Source of the DNA: Aspergillus flavus
Taxonomy: Eukaryota; Ascomycota; Eurotiomycetes; Eurotiales; Aspergillaceae
DNA length: 64,000 nucleotides
Direction: 5' to 3'
Assembly (NCBI RefSeq): GCF_009017415.1
Contig: NC_092408.1
Span: forward strand, 806,001 to 870,000
Shown: positions 1-11,144 of the stretch, one piece after another
Position numbering within the stretch: the stretch's first letter is position 1
Layout of the letters: every line of letters starts with the position of its first letter
Translations under genes and position numbers: made by a program
The notes under the pieces: model-generated
The model's input: only the letters and a program-made list of their open reading frames with translations
Database searches by the model: none
What the model was told of the DNA's origin: nothing

Positions 1-70
1 TCTATTTGTCTTCGTCTTAACATATAGTCTATGTTGATACGGCGCGGATTTGACAAAATATAGAATGAGA

Positions 71-2323
71 CTATCGCTCCAGCTCTTCCTTCGCTAAACA
101 CTCCTCCAGCAGCTCCTGAATAACCGGCAAAAATTCACCTCGTTGAATTGCCCGATAGATAAGACTTGTGTATCCGCCCACCGTAGGCGCCTCCTCCACC
201 TGCCCAGCAGCCATGGCCTCCGCAGTGGGCGTCAATATCCTCTTTGTACACAACATCGGCACCCCAAGAGTCTTCCGAACGAAGTGATACATCTTCTTAG
301 ACCCGTCTCCCAACACGGGGCTAGCATCGCCATGAACCAAATAGGCCTCCCGGTTGGTACACCAAGCTTCGTGGAGCCAGGGACCGAGCTGGTCAATGAA
401 CGACTGCATTTCTTGAAGAACGACATTTTGAAAGGGCAAACAATCCAAGATGGGCACGCGCATGGTCTTGACTATGTGAGGGAACCGGTCTATACTGTCC
501 ATTGAGACGGTCTGTTCTAGTCCTTTCTGGAGATGGGCCCATAGTGTGGCTGGGAGGTTCTTGCTGGCGTCTGTGGTGTTTGGGCTCTGCTTTTCCACCA
601 TTGAGACAACCCGGGCGAAGAACTCGGTCTTGACTCCGTCTAAAAATTGTAACTGCATGGCACGAAGATCTAGTGCCTGACATGCGGAGAGGAGATGCGC
701 CGCCACAAGCTCCGTAAGCACCCTCACGGCTGTCGCAGTGTATCGACCAGAGATCAGAGCCAGTGAGTTCAATGACTGGTTACCCAACTCAGCATTGTAC
801 ACATGATTAACGGGACCCGCTAGGAACCCCAACTCGGAGGTCAAGGCCGAGATGTAAATGTCAATGGCCTTGAAGATACCCGATTGACTGGGTTCATCCG
901 CAACCAAGTTCGGCGGCAGACCCCAGCTGGTCGCGGGATTGATCATCTCCTGGCACTGTGTGAAAAGCATGCGACCGATCGCTTGGATGGCCTGGCGACT
1001 CTTCTCCATGGAAGATATGACGGCCTTGGCCTGGAAATTACCTCCATGCAGGAACTGTCCGTCGCCGTTAACGAGGGGGTTATCTGTGGCTGAGTTGCAC
1101 TCGATGCTGATTTGCTGGTGTGCTAATAGCAAGTCTTCGAGCACGGGGCCAATCCATTGCGCCGCGGTGCGGATTGAATATCGATCCTGGCGGAGCGAAC
1201 CGTCCTTGCCGTCCTTCTGTAGTGCGAGGCGAGACCCACGCAGGAACACACGGATGTTTCGTGAGCTCTCGATCTGTCCTGGATGCGGACGCACCTCGGC
1301 GAAGAAGGGGTCGAAACTCTCCGGTGAGCCCAGTAGTGCTTCCACTGTCATTGCTGTCAGGATCTGACTTAACATGGCCAGCTGATGTGTGTCGTGCAGC
1401 ACGAGGGTGGCGCAAGCCGCCGACATTGCCGTCCCATTGACAATAGCCAGACCCTCTTTTGCCGTCAAGGATATCGGCGCTACACCCGCCTCCGCAAGAG
1501 CCTCGTCAGCATATACATCTCGTCCAATGCCTGGACGGAAAACCCGAATTGTGGGCTTTCCCTGAAGTACGCCGCTGATATAAGCGATAGGACTCAAATC
1601 CCCAGAGGCTGAGATACTCCCACGCATGGGAACCATAGGGATAATATTCTTCACTAGAAGATCCCGTAGACGGTCCACGATAACAGGCCTCACGCCCGAA
1701 TGGCCTTTGACCAGCGAGTTCAGACGCAGTAAGACCGCAGCGCGCACCCAGGGAAGGGGCAGGTGCTGAGACTCGGCTGCATGTTCGAGACTCAGGTCAA
1801 ACGCCTGATATGCGGACTTCTGGCGGTCGGACGGAGGGCGAGGATCACGCGCACCCGGGGGTAAGACGCCATAGCTCAGCTCGCGGGTTAAGACGCGCTG
1901 GAGTGCTAAGACGTCGTTTGCGCGGATATCCGCAGAGCCTCCAAATCCAGTATTCACTCCTGGATCAGCTAGTTAGATTTTCGTTCTTCATGGGTTTCCA
2001 ATAGGTAGATCGAGGTATACCGTAGATAACATCGCCTTTGGAAAGGCTCTTGGCAATGGCAGCCTGGCTTTGATTGATTGATTCGTAAGAAGCAGGATCT
2101 ATACTCACATTGCCTGCATACCTTATAGGGTTTGGGATAGATTAGAGTACAGCACAGTGAACGGTGAAGCCTGGATTTTTTACCTGGCAATATAAACCAC
2201 ATGAGGAATATCTAGTCCGGTGCCATTGAGGACCAGATCGTCGGCAGCACCGCGAAGCAATTCATTCAGCAGACTCCATTGCTGCAGCACCAGTGAAGTA
2301 TGGAAATCGAATGACTTTCCCAT
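71..2323 (-). CDS. Aromatic amino acid ammonia-lyase (PAL/HAL family, MIO enzyme)
   Basis: CDS is complement(join 71..1959, 2021..2121, 2184..2323), 709 aa, the normal length of a fungal PAL. The introns (1960-2020 and 2122-2183) are inferred from splice signals and frame. The family hallmark GVNTGFGGSAD spans the second junction at about residues 81-90. The Ala198-Ser199-Gly200 triad inside SISASGDLSP forms the MIO prosthetic group, and NSATDNPL and GGNFQA are further family motifs. Members eliminate ammonia from an aromatic amino acid, usually Phe to cinnamate in the cytosol. At the known substrate-selectivity pair (Phe-Leu in plant PAL, His-Gln in Rhodotorula PAL) I align Glu107-Leu108, so the substrate is uncertain. 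The second acceptor is AAG rather than the usual YAG. Same strand as the downstream P450, and probably part of the left-hand pathway. The family call is strong; phenylalanine specificity is not. Confidence 0.9.
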
Positions 2324-2883
2324 TTCAATCTCTATGGTGTAATCAACGGCTTACCTCGTGAAACATGCAGGCAGAAACGCAAAACCACTAAATTAAATAC
2401 CACCAAAAAAGAAGCCAGTAACAAGCTAATCAAGAAAGTCCAGTCAATGCCAAGAGGCACGGCCAATCTTCTCCGAAACTCTCTAACCGACGATCAGGAC
2501 CGAAAAGTACCTTAACTCCTGCGGCGCGGAAGGATGAGTTGGCATGGTAGCATCGCGTCGCTCCGAAGTGCTTGGATAGGGAATTGATCGTCATGGTTTC
2601 ATTTATACCTCTTAAGCCTTCAGTACTTTTCTACATTGCACGTGGGGGCCAAATCACGAAGAAGGAGGCGTTTAATAAACATTCCTATAACATAACTTGA
2701 AATGTCAGCACTAAACCAGTGGATGCATCCTGCATTAGCGTCAACAGTGGAGTGGAATTTACCCTATCGGTCCAACCACTACGTAGCAATCACTTCCATG
2801 GGTACATATTGCTGAGCCCACACTCGCCATGTCACCTATTCCTATAGGAGGGATATTTGTCTACACCCTTGTTAATTACAATC
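2324..2883. other. Intergenic region, lyase promoter side
   Basis: 560 bp between the start of the lyase and the 3' end of the P450, both on the minus strand. It should contain the lyase promoter and the P450 terminator. A CACGTG palindrome lies at 2639-2644. No coding signal is recognised. Confidence 0.5.
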
Positions 2884-4651
2884 TTATGCATCCCGGCACA
2901 TGACCACTTTGACGCCGTTTTTCGACTCCAGCGCGATACTGGACCCTTCAACCCATTCGTCTGGATCGACACTGGTGATGGTCTGGAAGTTTTGCGCCAT
3001 TCGTACCACGGCATACGCCACTTCGTTTAGACCGAAGTCCACTAGGAGGATATGTTACTCCTGGATCATAAATTGAGTGTTCATATGAGATAGGGGGACA
3101 ACTTACTGCCTACACAGTTGCGGGGACCTCCGAGGAACGGGATATATTTCTACTCCGATGATAACGCACATGAGTTAGAAGATTGCAAAAGCGCTATCAG
3201 GACGGAAGGTCTCTCACCCAAGTTTGTTTTTCATAGGACCATCGTTCTGGACGGAACTCATCCGCATCCTCACCCCAGAGGTCCTTTCGGTGGTGAAGGG
3301 CATACACTGAAAGGTGAACCATCATGCCTTTCGGTACCAACACCGGCGAACCTCCATCTGGACCACCGCCCGTAGGGAGAACGGTATCGCGTACAGCAAC
3401 ACGGGAGTTGGAGGGCTGAGGTGGATAGAGGCGAAGGCCTGGGTGGTTTGGTAGAGAAGTTAATCGTCAAATGGACTCCTGATGATACCATCGTAACAAA
3501 GAGAAAATTGTTGTCTTACATTCCCGGATGCAGTCTTGCACGTATCGGAGGCCCTTGAGCTGTTGGAGATCGGGAGCTTTCCCTCCCAGCGACTGGACCT
3601 CAGAGCGTACGCGATCCCACACATCTGGCCTCTTGGAGAACACAAAGAACAGGTTGATAAGTAAAGCCGCAGGGGCGTCTGTCCCTGCAAAATATAATGT
3701 CGTTAGCTCATCCCGGAGTGCGATAGGATCTTGCGTTCGTTGTCGAAGTTGGTCGATGAACAGAATTCGCTGCTCGTTTTGCTGATCTGAAGCTTTGCCT
3801 GGGGGCGTGACTTCACGTTGCAAAGCCGCATCAACGTATCGTTGGATGAAGCGGTGAGTCAAGCGAACATTTTTCATGAATGTACGCTGAGGCCATATCC
3901 AGGACATAGATCCCAGTAGCCATCGAAGCTCGCAGGTGCTATGGGTGTCGGCGAATGCCTTCAAGGCACCACTATCCAAATTCTGAGGGTTCTCAAGAGA
4001 GTTGATTGATTCTCCGAAAAGGAAGTCTGTTGAAACATCCGCAGCAAAGCGATGGAGAAAAAGGGCCAGGTCGAACTTCTGGTTGTCAGGAGGGAGAGCC
4101 GCCAGGAGACGCTGGCAGTGACTCTCCAGAAGCCCTAACTGCGAGGTTTGCACTCGCGAGAAACATAATTGTAGCTGTGATCGTAATGTTTGCCAACGAG
4201 CTCCATCACTCTGAAAGATACTCTTGCCAAACAAAGGGGCAAAGGCATTCCGACGCCGGAATCCGACCTCGTAATCGGCAAACTTAGTAGAGAAGAGAAC
4301 CTCCAGGTTCTTTGGCTCAATCGTATTCACCATCCAGCTCCCTAAAAGCAGCGACATGAACGTATTGCCATAGGCTTGGTGTAGTTGCTGCTCTCTGCGA
4401 AAATACCTGTCGGATTTCCTCGCCTGCATGGAGTCTCGCAAGGAGTCCAGCCCCAGAATCGGGTCCCGGTGGGCATACCGTGGTGGTGCTTGACAGCCAT
4501 GAGCGTAGGCGAATCTGCGACGAGCAATACCTTGTGTAAGATAGAGCACAAATATCGCCACAAGCCCAGCACTCACAGCCCATACCCACGAGTAAGCACT
4601 CTCTGACGGAAGAGAGAACACAGTGGGGACAAATCCCGTTTCGGCCGTCAT
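2884..4651 (-). CDS. Cytochrome P450 monooxygenase
   Basis: CDS is complement(join 2884..3041, 3107..3149, 3218..3438, 3520..4651), 517 aa, a full-length microsomal P450. The start ATG at 4651 is chosen over a frame-consistent TTG just upstream. An N-terminal hydrophobic anchor lies around residues 20-40. The K-helix ExxR is E377-R380, followed by LYPP. The heme loop [11 protein letters not shown] gives axial Cys463 and only appears intact after splicing the 43-bp exon 3107-3149. The I-helix reads AGTDAPA (residues 322-328), where most P450s have Thr after the acid. The sequence resembles the fatty-acid or alkane hydroxylase-like P450 clans (CYP52/CYP63 style), but the substrate cannot be read from it. 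It is divergent from the prenyltransferase with only 169 bp between start codons, which suggests co-regulation. Confidence 0.9.
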
Positions 4652-4820
4652 TTTCCAAGCCAAATACGACCGACGCTATCTGAACAGTGTGTCCAATAGC
4701 ATCGGTATTATAGCAGGAAGATATGAACGAGGCTAAATCCTGGACGTGACTGGGAGGTCTTGGTCTCTCTATTTATATTTCCAGAGCAATCCTCATTCTT
4801 GTGAGACACTACGATCAACT
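4652..4820. promoter_or_regulatory. Divergent promoter shared by P450 and prenyltransferase
   Basis: Only 169 bp separate the P450 start (minus) and the predicted prenyltransferase start (plus). An AT-rich TATA-like stretch (tatttatat) lies near 4770-4778, upstream of the plus-strand gene. This geometry suggests a bidirectional promoter; the exact size depends on the predicted start at 4821. Confidence 0.5.
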
Positions 4821-6261
4821 ATGGCACCTGTTCTAGGGGGGAGAAGAATCATCGCTTCCAGCTCAACCAGGCTGTTTCAAATTCGCCGTCGGTTGAGCCC
4901 TTACATCGGTCTGGTACATCATATGTCTCTTTGGTCCCCGACATACTCAAAACCAACCACTAATCTCATACCAGAAGAACCACATATCCACGGCGATTGC
5001 CACAGAGCCGAAGGACACAACGTTCTTTGCCGACGAGTCATATGTCGATTCGCAGTTCTGGGAAAATGCCGTGGGAACTGCACTGAAGACGCTCATGGGA
5101 GGCGCTGAATATGAGGCTGCCACGCTACAAAAACACCTCCGTTTCGTCTCCCAAAGCGTTGCACCTGCCTTAGGTGCACGTCCTATCCAAGGCCAGACGC
5201 CTCGGTGGAAAAGCTTCATGACAGATGATTATTCTCCACTGGAATACAGTTGGAGCTGGGACGGGGAACGACCAACCATCCGATATAGTTTTGAGCCAAT
5301 CGGCCCTCTGGCAGGGACGGAATGGGACCCATATAACCATCAGGCTCCGATAGCATTTGTCGATCACCTCCGGCGCCAACTGCCCGCCGCCGATTGGCAA
5401 TGGTTCACCCACTTCGCCCGTGCTTTTTACCAGGACACTTCCGCCAAGGTAGCGGCCGAAAATTATGGGTCCAGTCCCTCCTCGGTTTTCATTGGTTTCG
5501 ACCTCGGACGAGATGGCCGTCAGATGTGCAAAATGTATTTAGTCCCGGTAAAAGCGGAACAGACTGATCAGTCACGATTGGCTGTTCTCGACGACGCCGT
5601 TCGAACGCTACCACAGTTCTCCGATTTGTCGGCTTATCCCTGGCTGCAGGGCTTCCTGCGACATCAAGAGGAGATTGGCACTCCCGCTCATCTTATTGGC
5701 GTCGCGGTCGACTGTGTGGATCCATCCGCTTCCAAGCTAAAGATTTACTTTCGGAGTTCCTCGACCAGCTTTGCAAGCGTCAAAAATACACTGACCGCGA
5801 GTGGAAGCGTATCGTCCTGGGACGATAGTGCCCTGGAGCAACTGCGGGAGCTATGGTCTCTCGTCCTTGGTCTCCCTGCGGATTTCCCATGTAGCCAGGA
5901 GTTACCGTCGAAATCACATGAGACTTCGGGGGTGCTCTATAATTTTGATATCAAGCTGGGCAATCAACAGCCTGAAACCAAGGTATACATTCCTGTACGC
6001 CATTACGGCCAAAGTGATCATGCGATTGCCGTGGGTCTGGTGGAGTTTCTGCAACGTCGCGGTGGACACTCCCCGTACCATGATCGCTTCCTCAAGGCTT
6101 TGGAGCAATACGCCTCGTTTCGCTCGTTAGACCAGGGGTGTGGAGTCCAGACTTACATTGCCTGTGCATTCAAGCGAGGTCAACTCAGCTTAACGTCTTA
6201 TCTTTCGGCGGAAATCTACCACCCTGGTCGCTGGGAGGGTCAAGGGGCGGAAACAATCTAG
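4821..6261 (+). CDS. DMATS-type aromatic prenyltransferase
   Basis: Proposed CDS is join(4821..4913, 4975..6261), 459 aa, within the usual 420-470 aa range. The large exon carries the fungal indole/aromatic prenyltransferase (ABBA fold) signature: FWENAVG near the N-terminus, then SPLEYSWSWDG (the conserved Glu of the E-Y/F-S-W motif that activates the acceptor), PTIRYSFEP, and the repeated beta-strand segments KMYLVPVK, KIYFRSSS, KVYIPVRHYG and QTYIACAF expected to supply diphosphate-binding basic and Tyr residues. Members transfer a dimethylallyl or longer prenyl group to an aromatic ring without a DDxxD motif. The 5' end is uncertain: no ATG lies in frame between 4975 and the FWEN motif, so an upstream exon is required, and the one proposed gives a basic N-terminus that could be wrong. 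It sits between the P450 and the membrane protein. Confidence 0.88.
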
Positions 6262-7314
6262 AAGTGCCAATTTTCTAACGTGAGATTTTACGTGATATAT
6301 TTTATATTACTCTAATTTATTTTGATTAATGCAAATAGACCCGGAATAGTGGTCAGGAAAATTACTACAGTATGGTAGCCTGTACCAGGAAGCAACGTCC
6401 AGGGCTTGTCCGTGGCACGGGATGCATCCTCATGCTTGTAACTCGTAGGGCTGGCTGAGCTCAGTGCGCAAAGCGATCGTTGCAGGCTCATTTGAGTACA
6501 GGGTATCCTCGTTCTACCTCGTGGGCATTTCTGCAAAGGTCATTTGGCCCCCAAAGTGGCTGCAGATTAGGCATTCGAGTGGAGAATATCCAGCCATCAG
6601 GCCTGCCTGTTGGCAAATGTGTTAGCCAGGATACCACAGTCATAGCAGGCAGTTTTATTAATTGCGACCAGGTTGTACAGAGCAATACTAGTACATACAG
6701 AGGTAACAGTTTGTGTCAAGGAATGAGGATCAAGAAGCTTCCAACGACCCATTGCTGACTAGAGTATTAACCTCATAGATCGATAGTCAATACGAGGATC
6801 ATACTAGCGCGGTTTTGATATGCAATTCAGCGCTCACTTACCCCTCTGCCGGCAAAATAGTACGGCCTCCAATTACTGCTGATTAGGATCGACATAGCGC
6901 CATATTGCAGAGACATTTTCCCAATACAGTTTCCCCGTGCGTTGGTGTATGTAGCTAACCCCTCACATCATGCTTCAAACAAGGAATATTGCCTTCATTG
7001 CATTGCAGCTACATGTTTGTGCCTTGGAGTAACTAAGATGGGACGGTACCATGCATACACAGCCCATGCTTTGCGTTGATGTGACGGCCCTAATCCCTGA
7101 TAGTATGGGGCTGTGAACATGCATGTAAGCGCTTGGCTTTGGAGTGTGCGGCAAATGTCGACAGCTGCATAATCATTATTATGCCTATCCTGGACCAAGC
7201 TGACCGACTTGTCTTCTATTCTTCTCTTTTTCAATGGAAGGAGCTCCTATGTATAGTTACACTGTATATTTCTTCTCCCTCAGAAGTGGGTGTTGAGAGG
7301 ACTCTGATGACATC
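6262..7314. other. Intergenic region, possible small orphan ORF
   Basis: About 1.05 kb between the prenyltransferase and the rhodopsin-like gene. The minus-strand frame ending at 6312 encodes a short hydrophobic C-terminal stretch (residues like HTVVIFLTTIPGLFALIKIN), which could be a terminal membrane exon. I could not build a supported gene from it. Otherwise nothing is recognised. Confidence 0.3.
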
Positions 7315-8571
7315 ATGCCTGGCACATCATTACCAAGAGAACAAATCTCGTCCCAGTATCTAGAAGAAGATGTCTCGAATCGACTCGTCGCAGCGTCGTC
7401 GGTCATCTTGGTGGTTACAACCATACTGTTGGCTCTTCGTCTTTATGTCCGCAGTCTGCCGAATGTGAAGACTGGCCTCGAAGATATCCTGCTGCTCCCG
7501 GCATATCTCCTGTCCTTAGCATCCTGTATTTGTGGCTATCGTAAGTTTTGAACCCTTGTTGTATTGTTGCTCCATGCTTTCCCCCATAGGTCCCTTTTGC
7601 TGATAAAAATGGACTATTCAGTCGCAGTCACCCATGGCGGTGCCGGTCGCCATGTTAAGGCACTAATGGTTAAAGACCCGAATATCGTAATTATACGAGG
7701 GAAACTACTCTACTCGCTCAGCTGGGTCTCGGCATACTCCAACTGCTTCTCGCGACTCTCGGTCTTGGTCCTACTCTATACTATCTTTACGCCAGGTGTT
7801 GCTCGAAAATGCACCGTTCTTCTGATGGTATACATGGTCCTCTTCCTCATCTCACAGACAATTGCCGGTGCCATGGAATGCAGGCCACTCGCATATTTCT
7901 GGGATCGTACGGGCGACGGAACATGCATCGATCTCTTCCTGTTCTTCAAGTTGAGCGGGATTTTAAATATAGTCGGCGACGTTGCCATTATGGTACTCCC
8001 CGCGCACACGGTCTGGAATCTTCAGGCATCAATCGCCAAGAGAGTGGCTATTTCATTTGTCTTTCTCTCTGGGAGCATGTGAGTACATCCTTCGGAAGAT
8101 GAAACTTGGTGGTATAATTCTCCTTGCCCTAATGCGGATTCCAGAGGCTTGATTGCGTCCTGCTTCCGAACCGCTTCCTTCTTCACGTCGCAAGAACAGT
8201 CTACCACAGATCCTACGTGTATGTATAACTCCTCTTGATTTTAAATAATATTTAAGCTCATTGTATTGTCTTGTCTAGGGGCGGATGTTGAGTTGATGAG
8301 TTGGACAATAGTTGAAAGCGGCATGTATATGGCCGCTGCGTGCACCATGCGCCTGCGTCCACTACTGCGAAAACTACCTGGGTGGTTTAAACAGTTCAAG
8401 ACAACTCACGAAAGTGGCGTGACAGTTGAGAGAACTTTCACTATAGAGGATGGGAAAGGGTATGAGATGAACTTCTACGCAAAGCAAGGACATATCCCGC
8501 TCAAATCGTTTGATAGAGATCTGAACCGGGCAAGTATCCAAGGCCTACAGCGGCCGGTAGTAAATAGGTAA
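7315..8571 (+). CDS. Rhodopsin-like seven-TM integral membrane protein
   Basis: CDS is join(7315..7540, 7622..8078, 8145..8218, 8279..8571), 349 aa. It matches the large fungal family of integral membrane proteins with a rhodopsin-like domain (Pth11-related architecture without CFEM). TM1 lies around residues 20-45 (VAASSVILVVTTILLALRLYVR). The conserved THGGAGRH loop after TM2, the CRPLAYFWD segment, and the DPTW...ELMSWTIVESGMYMAAAC region near TM7 are all typical. The tail after residue about 285 is hydrophilic. Exon junctions restore the family pattern in each case. Such proteins are often found in or beside secondary-metabolite clusters; the ligand and signalling role are unknown. It may be a bystander or a sensor for the pathway. 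Confidence 0.82.
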
Positions 8572-8918
8572 ATGCTTCCTGTGGGAATATGTGATATGTA
8601 TATATGTGTGCTGTTTTTGGTTGTAAATATTAATTCTTGGTCGGATTGCGGGAGTAATCACAAACCTGGGATTAGGGCAATGCATGAATAAAGAACGACA
8701 GTAAACACAAAACAACATGTACAGTTGCAACTCCGGAATGGTTCGGAATTAATTCTCAGCTTTGATTAATATTATTCTATTTGGCTTTCCAACGGGTCCA
8801 CTGCACTATATAAGAACAAAGACGCTCCCCCTCTTTCGCCCCCATCCCTGTTCCCTATCTCCCCACTGAATGATTTCCCTGACTATCCATACTCTTACAA
8901 GAATATCTACGTAGAGAC
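8572..8918. promoter_or_regulatory. Promoter region of the adenylation gene, with TATA box
   Basis: 347 bp upstream of the adenylating enzyme. A clear TATA element (ctatataag) lies around 8806-8814, about 110 bp before the start codon, and is followed by a pyrimidine-rich leader (ctccccctctttcgcccccatccctg), a typical strong fungal core promoter. Confidence 0.6.
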
Positions 8919-10702
8919 ATGGTCTCTGCTACTTTTCCACTGCCTGGTGTTACCCACGGCAAACGTATCTTAGCCACTGTCATCGAGAACCGAGCCCAAG
9001 ACGGCACTAACACTAATCCCTGGATATCGCTTCCCATCAACGACCAGGATCTTTCCGCGGGGTACCGGGATATTACCTTCCAGCAGCTGAACAACGCCGC
9101 GAACCATGCAGCTAAGTGGCTAAGCCAGGCTCTTCCAGCGGCCTCTGACCCCTTTCAATGTTTTGCATATGCTGGTCCCAAGGACCTGCGGTATGCGATT
9201 CTTGCAGTAGCTGTGGCGAAGCTGCAGAAAGTGGTCTGTTATTAACCGTCACTAAAAGACCCCAAGAAATGCTAGATAAGCTGATCAAGATCTAGATGAT
9301 TCTTCCTTCGCCACTCATCACGCCGGAGGCTCAGCTGCGTATTCTGGAAAAGAAGAATTGTAAATTGTATCTCAGGCCCGTGGAAATGGCTGGTCCTGTA
9401 GATGCTATTCTACAAAAGGCACCGCATATTGAATGTATCACGGTACCAGGAGTTGAGGAGTTTCTTCGTGATGATGCAGCATTACCAGTTCTTTATGGTA
9501 AGACATGGGATGAGGGGAAAGACGATCCCTGGCTGGTGTTTCACACCTCGGGCACAACAGGTATATTAATTATTTGATAGATTAGGATCATACACTAACT
9601 CGTTCTCAGGAAACCCCAAGCCAATCACCTATACACATCGAATGATGGCTGGTGCCGATATCGCGGCCTCTTTGCCGGACATTGAAGAAACTCATATTCA
9701 TCAATATGCCCAGCGAAGGTGGTACACCCCCTTGCCCTCGCTCCATGTATGTGCTAAATCTCAATGCTTTTATTGATCCTGAGTACATACTGACTAACAT
9801 AGTTCGTTGGCATGTTGATGAGTCTTGCCATGACTGGGTTCGTGAATATGACATCCGTTATTGGGCCTCCAGCTCCTCCCACTCCCAAACTACTTATCGA
9901 CATTTTCCGCTACGGCCGGATAGACGGTGCACTTCTCATGCCCGCTCTAATTGACCAACTCTGCCTCCTTCCTGAAGGTATTGAAGCGCTACGCGAGCTA
10001 AAATACATCCACTATGCTGGAGCTCCCCTCTCAGCTAAATCAGGAAATTTACTTGCACCTTACACTCAAGTTGTCCCCTGTGTCGGCAGCACCGAAGCAG
10101 GCGGGTACTTTACAACTATCCATCAGAACAAGGATGCATGGGATTACCTCTCTTTCCAGAAGCATTCCGGGGCAGAATTCCAACACCGCATGAACGACCT
10201 GCATGAGCTCGTATTTGTACGTCGTCCCGAATGCGCAATGCAGCAGATCTTCCAAGTCTATCCAGATCGAGAATCCTTCGGAACAGATGATCTATGGATC
10301 GAACATCCGGTGCACAAAGGGCTATGGAAGATTATCGGCCGCAGCGATGACTATGTATATCTAGCCCATGGTGACGGACTACATGCTTCGCTTCTGGAAC
10401 CAGAGATCATCGCTCATCCTAGCGTGAAGTCGGCGATAATCGGAGGACATGGGCAGATCTCACCGGTTCTTCTGGTAGACTTGAACCCTGGGGTGGAGTT
10501 GAACAATGAGGCTTTGAGGGAAAGTCTAAAGCCCTATATTGAGAAGGTCAATGCACATTGTCATGACTGTGTGAAGCTCTCTTCGGAGCGGTTGATCTTC
10601 GCCACGAAGGACAAGCCATTCATCTTGACGGTTAAAGGGAGTGTGGCGAGGTTGCAGACCTTGGCTCTCTATGAAAGAGAGATCGCATCTTTGTTTGCTT
10701 AA
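8919..10702 (+). CDS. Stand-alone adenylation enzyme (NRPS-like / CAR-type A domain)
   Basis: CDS is join(8919..9230, 9296..9560, 9610..9746, 9803..10702), 537 aa. The donor of intron 1 may be 9231 or 9234; both keep frame. It belongs to the AMP-forming (ANL) superfamily: HTSGTTGNPKPITYTHR at residues 187-203 is the ATP phosphate-binding loop, completed only by joining exons 2 and 3. GSTEAGGYF is the adenine motif, DLWIEHP...GLWKIIGRSDD the hinge region, and the Lys of the C-terminal VKGSVAR motif the likely catalytic A10 lysine. It most resembles A domains of fungal NRPS-like reductases, yet it stops right after the A domain, with no carrier, reductase or thioesterase domain and an ordinary intergenic sequence beyond. 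It probably activates a carboxylic acid, perhaps the lyase product, for transfer to CoA, an amine or a carrier encoded elsewhere. Confidence 0.85.
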
Positions 10703-11144
10703 GGGGAAGTACATGTTATTATATTCTGAAGAAGTTAGTGAGCAATGTTCTTCAAATAGTAGTGTCTCCTGTAGATGCCGCTGCGGATATCCAGTACTAT
10801 TTTACCGGAAAGGCAGTACCTCATGAAGATTCAGTTGAGTACAAAATGGTTCCCTCATAGAGTGCTTGACCCACTTAAACTATTCTTACTGCTCTGAACA
10901 TATACTGCCAGGGTACGGAGTATAATTCTCTTATCTATTGTTAGGGTTCATAGAAGAGAATGCTTACTCAGCCGCTACGGACCTCTGATCGACCACGTGA
11001 CACATGCCCCTCGCGGTCCGGAAAAACCAAGCATGGCGGGGTTCCGATGCTATGACACACATCGGCGGGATTTCGCAACAAAACTTCCCATCTGCGATCC
11101 TCCACCACTGATCAGTATTTGCAAAGCCTGCAAAGATAGCTACA
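10703..11144. promoter_or_regulatory. GlnRS promoter region with CACGTGA motif
   Basis: 442 bp between the adenylation gene and glutaminyl-tRNA synthetase. A CACGTGA element at 10994-11000 is a bHLH (Cbf1/E-box type) site that often occurs upstream of fungal housekeeping genes. It is the natural boundary between the left biosynthetic block and core genes. Confidence 0.5.

Noticed and set aside
6312..6685. Overlapping minus-strand ORFs upstream of the rhodopsin-like gene
   Set aside because: The hydrophobic C-terminus is suggestive, but I could not join it to any recognisable upstream exon.
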